This document shows positions 1 to 5,924 of a DNA stretch of 6,203 nt, piece after piece. Each line of letters opens with the position of its first letter. Within the stretch, counting starts at the first letter, position 1. The position numbers were made by a program, and so were the translations under genes. The notes under the pieces are model-generated. The model had not been told where the DNA came from. It was given only the letters and a program-made list of their open reading frames with translations, and did no database searches. Location of the stretch: assembly GCA_029262935.1 (NCBI GenBank), contig JAJCYK010000366.1, forward strand, positions 1-6,203. Reading direction: 5' to 3'. This DNA is from Cytophagales bacterium. Lineage in GTDB: Bacteria > Bacteroidota > Bacteroidia > Cytophagales > Cyclobacteriaceae.

Positions 1-466
1 GTTGGTAGATGGCCAGGGCCTGATTCATTTCCTCAATGCTTTCATCGAGGTGATCCAAGGCATAAGAACATTGTCCTAAGATCTGATGGGCCGTGGCTAC
101 ATGATCGTGTTGAGGTCCTAATTTAGTACTGGCAAATTGGATGTGGTCTTTAAGCGATTCATAAATTTTCTGCGTATCCTTTTCTTCAGAATCGCTATCC
201 AGTAGTGATTCTAAATACCCATTTTCTGCCGCAATTGCCGATTCCCACAAAAGCTGCTTGCTATACATACTCTTGGCCAATTGAAAATAATGCACGGCGC
301 TATCATGTTGTGCATTTCCGACAAACTGTTTGGCCTTGACCACAAATAGATCTGCTTGATCTCGGCCTGTGGCTTCGTCCTGTGCTTGGGTAGCTAGGCT
401 GGTACAAGCAATTAGTGCTGCAACATATAATATTAGGCAAGGAATTTTGTTTAGGTTAGCTAGCAT
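1..466 (-). CDS. Exported TPR protein, probable second TPR-CHAT paralogue (C-terminus outside window)
   Basis: The reading frame is open from an ATG at 466 to the window edge, giving 155 visible residues, so this is a partial gene. The start is well fixed: two nearby upstream ATGs are out of frame and stop after a few codons. Residues 1-28 form a secretion signal (hydrophobic core LILYVAALIA). Cleavage could be by signal peptidase I after ATQA, or by signal peptidase II at the LIAC lipobox (Cys21). The remainder is helical and TPR-like, for example SAVHYFQLAKSMY at about 56-68 and DESIEEMNQALAIYQ at 141-155. It aligns in pattern with the N-terminus of the upstream TPR-CHAT protein (A-x-x-x-F-Q-x-A-x-x-x-Y, then LW). 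It lies 44 bases after that gene on the same strand with no evident terminator between, so it probably belongs to the same operon. A CHAT domain is expected beyond the edge but cannot be seen. Confidence 0.85.
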   Translation of the reverse strand, partial: MLANLNKIPCLILYVAALIACTSLATQAQDEATGRDQADLFVVKAKQFVGNAQHDSAVHYFQLAKSMYSKQLLWESAIAAENGYLESLLDSDSEEKDTQKIYESLKDHIQFASTKLGPQHDHVATAHQILGQCSYALDHLDESIEEMNQALAIYQ

Positions 467-510
467 ACCATCTTTCAAAAGATATAACTTATAGAAAAAT
501 CCATTTGACA

Positions 511-3500
511 CTATCTGCTCGATGCTCGTGTAGATCGAGAATACATAAATAGAGAAAGTAACAGCAATATCACGGATCCAACCATTGGCCACACCCATTT
601 GTTTAGTGGCGCGATGCTTATTGGATCCGTATCTCCCTGTACGACAAAACCCGCCCAATAAAATGGGTGGCTAAATAAATCTTCAGCTTGTTCTAAATAC
701 TTAAGCTTAGCTGCCTGCAAGGCCTGATCTTTGGGTTGGCCACGGGACAAACCTTCATAAAAATAGGTCATGATATCAGCAGTGGCTTGATCTTGAGCAG
801 GCCACAAACTCATCACAATGCTTGGACAACCGGCATAGGCAAAAGCACGGCCTAGGCTCATCACACCTTCGCCTTTAGCCAACTTTCCATAGCCCGTGTT
901 GCAGGCACTTAGCACCACTAATTCCGCATTCAAGTCCATATTGTACAACTCAAAAGCATTTAGAAACCCGTCTTCCGTGGTGTCAGTATTTTGAGAAAAA
1001 ATCAATTTGGATTGCAAAGGATTTTCTTCGTCCACAAGTGCGTGCATGGCCAGGTGCAGGATTTGATACTTGTTGGCTTCTTTTTTAAAGAGCATCTCTG
1101 ACGCCATATCTCCAACGAAGGTAGATCCCTTAAAAAAAGAAGCAGCTTGGTCCACCTCTTGGTTGCTATATTTCAAATTCACCATCTCATTTCTTAAGTT
1201 GCCATAAGGTGCTAATTCTTTGGCCTCTGCCAAAAGGCTGTTTTGGTAGGACGGTGCATAGCCCGCGAATTGATTTTCCCATGTATCGGCCTTGGTTTGT
1301 TTTTCTGACCATATAGTACCTGAATAAGCATAACTAACTTGATACTCTTTCAACAAATATGGCAGGCTCCGATAGTCATTAGCACTACTAGTGCTTTGGG
1401 AACTAACCATAAGCTCGAAAGGCACTAATGAAAGGATTCCGTGTGGAACCACGGTAATCTTGTCAATAGTATTTGGTAGATGAGATCTTATCGGTGCAAA
1501 GATTTGTTCATAGGTGGCGTACGCTAAATTCGAAAACCCCTTGGCGCCTTGTTGTTGGTTTGAAGGGTTCCTGTTAGCAATACTAGATCGAAATTGTTGT
1601 ATTAAAGTATAGAAATCCTCTTTCAAAGGTGTGGCCACCATTTTAAAATCATTGTTGGTAATGGCAAATGCATATAATGTACTATCGGATAAGAAATACT
1701 CAACTAAGGCACTCTTGGAATCCGTTAAATAACGCTGTAATTCTTCGATTTCAGATAATTGGTTTTGATACTTTAAGTGATGGTATCTAGGAAAGTTACT
1801 TTCAAAGGCAAGGGCTAAGGAGTCAGATTTCCTCCTTAAATCAAATAGATCTTTCTCATAACCTCGAACCAATTGACGATCATACCCAGTCCCTTTCTTT
1901 TTTTCTTGTTGGATCTGCCCACGGTAAAATCCTACATCGTTTTTAATCTTTTTTTCTAAAGCTAATAAGCTGTTAGGAATCCCTCCAAAATTCTTGGCAG
2001 CATTATCCGATAGCGCCAACTGAAGTACTCCAGCTTTACTTTTTTCAGAAAAGAAAAAAGCCTTTCTATGGTAAATGGGGTCTTTGGTTTTTTGATACAA
2101 CTCATGGCATACTTCAATAGCCTTTTGATAAATTTTGGGACTTTCCTTACCCAGCGCTAGTTTGTCCTGGGCGTTTAAATGATTCTTACGAATCAGGCTT
2201 ATCAATTGATCCCCTATTTCGAGAATTTCTAAAGAAAAAACCAAGTCTTTTAATTCTTGATTTTGTTTATATAGCTCTTTAAAAACGGAAGCCTTTAAGT
2301 GCAAAGAATTCAACAAAACATATTGTTCCAAAAAGTTGGTAGTAGGCGGATTACTGTATGCTGAAGTATCATTATATTCTAGCACGTTTGCTATCAAAGC
2401 TTTTTGACAATAATCTAAGGCACCTTGATAGTTCTTCACTTGTAAGAGTACATCTGCCACATCAAAATAGGATTTGGCTAGATCCGGATGTTTCTTACCT
2501 AAGACTTGCTTTCTTAGTGTTGCCGCCTGTTGGTGATATTTCAACGCCTCCGAAAAGTTATTTCTTTGCTGGTAGGCCCAGCCTAAAATTCGATATGAAA
2601 AGGCCAATCTAGGGTTGTCTTTTTTCAGTGCTTTTTTCCTAATGTCTAGAGACTTTTCATAGAATTCCATAGCCACTTTGCGGTTGCCAATAAGATCGTT
2701 GACCACCCCCAAGTTGTTGTACGAGAAAGCTAGTTCAGGGTCATCGTTATCCATCGTAGCTAAGTATATTTCCAGGGATTTCTGATGGTATTCCAAGGCC
2801 TGCTGGCTGTTGCCCTGGTTTTCATATACCGTGCCTATATTTCCATATTCTCTGGCTACGTAGCGATGGGATTCTCCGTATACGGATTTCTTAATAGCTA
2901 GTGATTTCCCTAAGAATTCTAGCGCCAAGTTGTAGTCTTGATTATAGGCATGGAGCAGCCCTATCCGAGCATAAACAGACCCCACGCGTTTGTGACTTTC
3001 ACCATCAACAATTATTCTGATTTGTAAAGCTTTGTGGTTGTATTCCAGGGCTTTTGCGTAGTCTCCCTTGTTTTCAGAAACTTTGGCCAAAGCATAGTAG
3101 CTGGATCCAACACTGGGGTGATGTTTAGACTGTAGCAATGTTTGTATGGAAATAGCTTTTTCAAAATAGGCCTCCGCTCTAGCATAATCTCCCAGGTCTC
3201 TAAACAACTTGCCGAGATTGTTGAAAGTTTTTGTTACGCTCAGGTGGTTTTCCCCAAAGATTGCTTGCTTGACCTCCAAAGATTGTAGAAAAAATTTCTG
3301 ACTTAAGGCATGGTTTTTCTGAATTCGGTAAGCTACACCTATATTGTTATAGGTTTTTCCTAAATCGAAGCGTGCTTCACCCGTAAAGGACTCTTGAATT
3401 GAGGTGGCTTTTTTGAAATAGTCCATGGCAGTGTCATAATCCTTTTTTAGACCCATGATGGTCCCTATATGATTATAGGCCATAGCCTCTTCGCTATTAT

Positions 3501-3819
3501 TTTTGCCTAGCTTGTCCAAACTAGCACTTACAATTGTTTGGGCCAAGGACAAGCTTTTCTCTAAATCTTTAAGCCTCCGGTAGTTCTCCGAAACTTTGTT
3601 TAAACTTCTGAAGTGTTTCTGCCAGAGACTCAATTCAAAATAAGTATTAGAGGCTTCCTGGAAGTGCTTGATTGCTTCTTCGTAGCGCTGTTCTTCCATT
3701 AGGGAGTCGCCTTTAGTAAAGTTAACTCCGGCTTCTTCTAGATATGCGTCATTTTGAGCTAGACTTAAACCCGGGAATACGAGAGCAAATAACCAAAGTT
3801 GTGACCATAAGTATTTCAT
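511..3819 (-). CDS. Exported TPR-CHAT domain protein, putative periplasmic caspase-like peptidase
   Basis: This 1102-residue protein starts at an ATG at 3819, two bases after the upstream stop. Residues 1-21 are a signal peptide (cleavage likely SLA|QND). A divergent TPR region (about 25-112) is followed by nine TPR units starting at 114, 156, 198, 240, 282, 324, 366, 408 and 450, an exact 42-residue spacing typical of kinesin-light-chain-type TPRs. Residues 480-690 are mostly helical, with a charged coiled-coil-like part near 618-672. The CHAT domain spans about 690-1062. His926 (in LHLAMHA) and Cys973 (in LSACNTG) match the catalytic dyad of this caspase/separase-like family, and GEGVMSLGRAF, SLWPAQDQAT and HPFYWAGF are further family motifs. 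A hydrophobic segment at about 1075-1093 followed by a basic tail suggests a C-terminal inner-membrane anchor with TPR and CHAT in the periplasm. CHAT domains are known or predicted proteases, but the substrate here is unknown. The neighbours suggest a role in controlling the sigma factor. Confidence 0.93.
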   Translation of the reverse strand: MKYLWSQLWLFALVFPGLSLAQNDAYLEEAGVNFTKGDSLMEEQRYEEAIKHFQEASNTYFELSLWQKHFRSLNKVSENYRRLKDLEKSLSLAQTIVSASLDKLGKNNSEEAMAYNHIGTIMGLKKDYDTAMDYFKKATSIQESFTGEARFDLGKTYNNIGVAYRIQKNHALSQKFFLQSLEVKQAIFGENHLSVTKTFNNLGKLFRDLGDYARAEAYFEKAISIQTLLQSKHHPSVGSSYYALAKVSENKGDYAKALEYNHKALQIRIIVDGESHKRVGSVYARIGLLHAYNQDYNLALEFLGKSLAIKKSVYGESHRYVAREYGNIGTVYENQGNSQQALEYHQKSLEIYLATMDNDDPELAFSYNNLGVVNDLIGNRKVAMEFYEKSLDIRKKALKKDNPRLAFSYRILGWAYQQRNNFSEALKYHQQAATLRKQVLGKKHPDLAKSYFDVADVLLQVKNYQGALDYCQKALIANVLEYNDTSAYSNPPTTNFLEQYVLLNSLHLKASVFKELYKQNQELKDLVFSLEILEIGDQLISLIRKNHLNAQDKLALGKESPKIYQKAIEVCHELYQKTKDPIYHRKAFFFSEKSKAGVLQLALSDNAAKNFGGIPNSLLALEKKIKNDVGFYRGQIQQEKKKGTGYDRQLVRGYEKDLFDLRRKSDSLALAFESNFPRYHHLKYQNQLSEIEELQRYLTDSKSALVEYFLSDSTLYAFAITNNDFKMVATPLKEDFYTLIQQFRSSIANRNPSNQQQGAKGFSNLAYATYEQIFAPIRSHLPNTIDKITVVPHGILSLVPFELMVSSQSTSSANDYRSLPYLLKEYQVSYAYSGTIWSEKQTKADTWENQFAGYAPSYQNSLLAEAKELAPYGNLRNEMVNLKYSNQEVDQAASFFKGSTFVGDMASEMLFKKEANKYQILHLAMHALVDEENPLQSKLIFSQNTDTTEDGFLNAFELYNMDLNAELVVLSACNTGYGKLAKGEGVMSLGRAFAYAGCPSIVMSLWPAQDQATADIMTYFYEGLSRGQPKDQALQAAKLKYLEQAEDLFSHPFYWAGFVVQGDTDPISIAPLNKWVWPMVGSVILLLLSLFMYSRSTRASSR

Positions 3820-3821
3820 AC

Positions 3822-4562
3822 CTATGGCAAGTTCTGAAGTATATATTCCGCTTTTTTGGCATAATTACTTTGGCTTGCTTTTGCCAACGCTTCAAATACA
3901 GTTTTTGCTTTATCTGACTTTCCAATTTGCAAATAACTTAGACCCAGATACCACTGAGCGGCTGTGCCATAGTTTGAACTTTGTAATATCTGTTGGAATC
4001 TTTCACCTGCTGCCTCTGATTCTTCTAAAGCCAGGTGACAAATTCCGCTATAAAACAGTACTGCTTCATTTTCAGGAATGGTACGACTCGTCTTATCAAA
4101 ATGATTCAACGCGACAGTATATTGTTGGTCGTTATAAGCCTTAAGTGCTAATTGCAATTCAGTGTCCGCTACATCATCGTTACGAATGGTTATGTTTTCT
4201 GGGGGAGGTGAAAAATTCGAAGCATAAAGTTGCTGAGGGCTAGGACTTTTTAGGAAAACCATATAAATCGCGAAAAGCCCTACGAGTAGCAGCACCGATG
4301 CTGCAATTAAATAGGGCCGTTCAAAAAAAGGGGAAGGGGTCCTTTCTGTTTGGTGCCGTGATTGGTAGGCGTCAAATTCTTCTCTCAGATCGTTTCTGAA
4401 ATCCTCTACCGGTGAATTGACGGCTTGGCGCATGTCCTGTATTAATGTCACTCTTTCTGCAAATTTTGGGTCATTTTGCAATCGTTGTTCTGTCTCCTTT
4501 CTTTCGGATTCCGAAAGTGTTCCTGCTAAGTAGTTTTCAATTAATTCAATTTCCTGTTCCAC
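3822..4562 (-). CDS. Membrane-anchored TPR protein, putative anti-sigma factor
   Basis: This 246-residue protein begins at GTG 4562, because the only bases between it and the preceding stop are ACG and the next in-frame ATG is residue 44. Residues 1-82 are hydrophilic and presumably cytoplasmic; the pattern IENYLAGTLSESE...RLQNDPKFAERV resembles the N-terminus of many Bacteroidota anti-sigma-like proteins. There is no Cys in this part, so no zinc-binding HxxxCxxC motif of the classical ZAS type. One membrane helix lies at about 84-105, with Arg and Glu-Arg before it, which favours the N-terminus inside. Residues 133-246 carry about three TPR-like helical pairs (AYNDQQYTVALNHFD, AVLFYSGICHLALEE, AAQWYLGLSYLQIGKSDKA) on the periplasmic side. 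It sits between the sigma factor and the TPR-CHAT gene with almost no gaps. The role as anti-sigma or signal transducer is inferred from context and layout. An alternative is a membrane scaffold for the CHAT protein. Confidence 0.88.
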   Translation of the reverse strand: MEQEIELIENYLAGTLSESERKETEQRLQNDPKFAERVTLIQDMRQAVNSPVEDFRNDLREEFDAYQSRHQTERTPSPFFERPYLIAASVLLLVGLFAIYMVFLKSPSPQQLYASNFSPPPENITIRNDDVADTELQLALKAYNDQQYTVALNHFDKTSRTIPENEAVLFYSGICHLALEESEAAGERFQQILQSSNYGTAAQWYLGLSYLQIGKSDKAKTVFEALAKASQSNYAKKAEYILQNLP

Positions 4563-4565
4563 CGT

Positions 4566-5135
4566 TTAATGCTTTAATTCATCGTATAATGTGTCCGCTT
4601 CAATAGCTTGGATCAAATTTTTTTGACAAGTAAACTTTCGCTTTTTAGCATACTTCTCACTAAAATCCATGATCTCTGCTATTTCTCTCAAAGAGTGCCC
4701 TTGGAAGAAAAGCCCTAGTACTTTTTGACAATCTTCAGATAGTTGCTTGAAGTGTTTGCGGTAAACTTCGAATTGTTCCTGTTTTTGACAATCTTCTTGA
4801 ACCTCCGCGATACGCTCGACAACGTGCTCTGTATCTACTATCATTTGAGGGCCGGTACGCCTTCTTCTCAAGATCATTAACCATTTGTTACGGCAAACGG
4901 CATAAAGATAGGTTCTGAATGCGCTTCTAAGCTCTAGACTTTCGTTTGTGACCTTCTCATAAATTATTACAAGTCCTTCTTGAAAAAGATCTCGGGCATC
5001 ATCTTCATTCCCAGAGTTCTTCTTAGTGAAGTCCAGAATAATGGGAAAGTAGCGTTCGTAGATAAAACCTAAGACCGCTCTATCTCGGGATTTGATACCT
5101 TGCACAATCTCTGGATCGGTATAATTATCGGTCAC
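4566..5135 (-). CDS. RNA polymerase sigma-70 family factor, ECF-like
   Basis: This 189-residue sigma factor should direct RNA polymerase to a dedicated promoter set. Region 2 covers about 17-93: DARDLFQEGLVIIYEKV is the core-binding 2.1/2.2 part, and FRTYLYAVCRNKWLMILRRRR is the promoter-melting and -10 recognition part. A poorly conserved linker follows (94-122). Region 4 covers about 123-176, with a helix-turn-helix in HSLREIAEIMDFSEKYAKKRK for -35 recognition. Regions 1 and 3 are absent, as in ECF factors. The start is GTG 5135: the frame has a stop at 5163-5165, and no ATG, GTG or TTG lies between. No Shine-Dalgarno sequence is visible, as is common in Bacteroidota. It is the first gene of the operon and so may control its own transcription together with the membrane protein and the TPR-CHAT protein; that autoregulation is inference. 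Confidence 0.95.
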   Translation of the reverse strand: MTDNYTDPEIVQGIKSRDRAVLGFIYERYFPIILDFTKKNSGNEDDARDLFQEGLVIIYEKVTNESLELRSAFRTYLYAVCRNKWLMILRRRRTGPQMIVDTEHVVERIAEVQEDCQKQEQFEVYRKHFKQLSEDCQKVLGLFFQGHSLREIAEIMDFSEKYAKKRKFTCQKNLIQAIEADTLYDELKH

Positions 5136-5194
5136 TGGTTGATTGCATTGGTTGCTAAAAGGTTACCTATATTAAAAAAAAATATTCACTTTCC

Positions 5195-5219
5195 CCTGCA
5201 ACCTGATTATTATTGCAGG
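5195..5219. repeat. Inverted repeat, possible operator or leader hairpin
   Basis: CCTGCAA at 5195-5201 and TTGCAGG at 5213-5219 form a perfect 7-bp inverted repeat around an 11-base AT-rich spacer. On the minus strand the first arm can alternatively pair with CAGGT (5205-5201) as ACCTG-N10-CAGGT, so two mutually exclusive pairings share the same arm. It lies between the candidate operon promoter and the sigma start. It could be a regulator binding site or a leader RNA hairpin. The T run on the minus strand begins 12 bases after the stem, too far for a standard intrinsic terminator. Confidence 0.5.
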
Positions 5220-5221
5220 TA

Positions 5222-5249
5222 GAAATACTTTTGAAAAACCATAACCAAA
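5222..5249 (-). promoter_or_regulatory. Weak candidate Bacteroidota-type promoter for the sigma operon
   Basis: On the minus strand a TTTG (5249-5246) is followed after 18 bases by TATTTC (5227-5222), a partial match to the Bacteroidota -33 TTTG / -7 TAnnTTTG pattern. Transcription would begin near 5214, inside or beside the inverted repeat, leaving a leader of about 80 bases before the GTG of the sigma gene. The match is only partial and could be chance; the operon could equally be read by its own ECF factor from an unknown motif. Confidence 0.22.
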
Positions 5250-5274
5250 GTAGGCACCTTTAGTTTATATATTT

Positions 5275-5901
5275 ATGAGTTACTTTTTGCCCTTGTTTCC
5301 TTTAAACCTGGTGGCCTTTCCCGAGGAGAAGTTAAACTTGCATATTTTTGAGCCGCGTTACAAACAATTGATACGAGATTGCATGGACGGGGACAATCGA
5401 TTTGGGGTACCTGCCTACGTCAAAGCACGCATTGAATATGGTACCGAAGTGGAAATCGTGGAGATTTTTAAAACCTATGACGATGGACGGATGGACATCA
5501 AAACCATCGGGCATAAAATTTTTAAAGTAGAAGATTTCTCAAACCCTTGGCCCAAAAAAGAGTATGCTGGCGGGTATGTAGAGCCGTTGGACAACATTTG
5601 GGATATAGTGCCTGCGAAATATGAAATGGTAAAACTAATAGACAAACTCTACCAACAATTACAATTGGAGGAGGATTTAACTTACGATGAGGATACACCA
5701 GTTTTTGATTTCGCGCACAAAGTGGGCCTGAACTTAGAACAGGAATACGATTTGATCCAAATTCCCAAAGAGAGCGAGCGGGTGGACTTCTTAGTGGCTC
5801 ACCTCAAACAATTACTACCGAGACTCACAGAGGCAGAGGAAATCAAACACCGGATCAATATGAATGGTCATTTCCGTCACTTGGATACTCTGGATTTCTA
5901 G
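5275..5901 (+). CDS. Stand-alone Lon protease substrate-binding (LON N-terminal) domain protein
   Basis: This 208-residue protein begins with LPLFPLNLVAFPEEKLNLHIFEPRYKQL (residues 5-32), the hallmark of the PUA-like LON substrate-binding domain found at the N-terminus of Lon. The family fold continues through RFGVPAYV, EVEIVEI and the IKTIGHKIFKV strand, and ends in a helical part with IPKESERVDFLVAHLKQLLP (163-182). There is no AAA+ ATPase and no Ser-Lys protease domain, so it is not a Lon protease; short proteins of this type are widespread and their biochemical role is poorly defined. No signal peptide is seen, so it is cytoplasmic. It is transcribed away from the sigma operon and is followed after 23 bases by the NAD(P)H-hydrate epimerase gene, probably in the same transcript. 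The ATG at 5275 fits because the LPLFPLN motif starts five residues in. Confidence 0.9.
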   Translation: MSYFLPLFPLNLVAFPEEKLNLHIFEPRYKQLIRDCMDGDNRFGVPAYVKARIEYGTEVEIVEIFKTYDDGRMDIKTIGHKIFKVEDFSNPWPKKEYAGGYVEPLDNIWDIVPAKYEMVKLIDKLYQQLQLEEDLTYDEDTPVFDFAHKVGLNLEQEYDLIQIPKESERVDFLVAHLKQLLPRLTEAEEIKHRINMNGHFRHLDTLDF

Positions 5902-5924
5902 ATTAATAATGTGTATTTTGTTGT

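Larger units (their letters stand above)
5136..5274. promoter_or_regulatory. Divergent intergenic region between sigma operon and Lon-domain gene
   Basis: These 139 AT-rich bases separate two divergent transcription units, so they must hold the promoters for both. They contain a nine-A run (5174-5182; a T run in the operon's leader) flanked by ATATT and AATAT, and an inverted repeat at 5195-5219. For the plus-strand gene no convincing TTTG / TAnnTTTG pair with 19-21 base spacing is visible: TAGTTTAT at 5261-5268 resembles a -7 box, but the nearest TTTG upstream, at 5230-5233, is 27 bases away. Confidence 0.6.

Noticed and set aside
2358..2612. An 84-codon plus-strand open stretch antisense to the TPR region of the TPR-CHAT gene.
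   Set aside because: Its residues reflect the antisense of TPR codons; there is no family resemblance and no promoter.
3824..4144. A 106-codon plus-strand open stretch antisense to the membrane TPR gene.
   Set aside because: It lies wholly within a well-supported gene, has no recognisable domain and no start context; it is a shadow of the minus-strand coding sequence.
4722..4731. TTGACA hexamers on the plus strand that look like -35 boxes (also near 2403, 4622 and 4784).
   Set aside because: Each is the reverse of Cys-Gln codons in a real gene, none has a matching -10 at the right spacing, and Bacteroidota promoters use a different consensus.
5125..5148. A seven-codon ATG reading frame (MQSTSDR) on the minus strand overlapping the GTG start of the sigma gene.
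   Set aside because: It is too short to judge, has no Shine-Dalgarno sequence, and ATG triplets in AT-rich leaders arise by chance. It might still compete with the GTG start, but nothing in the sequence supports that.
5169..5185. ATATT-A7-AATAT as an intrinsic terminator in the divergent spacer.
   Set aside because: The 5-bp stem is entirely A-T and both flanking genes point away from it, so there is no transcript here to end.
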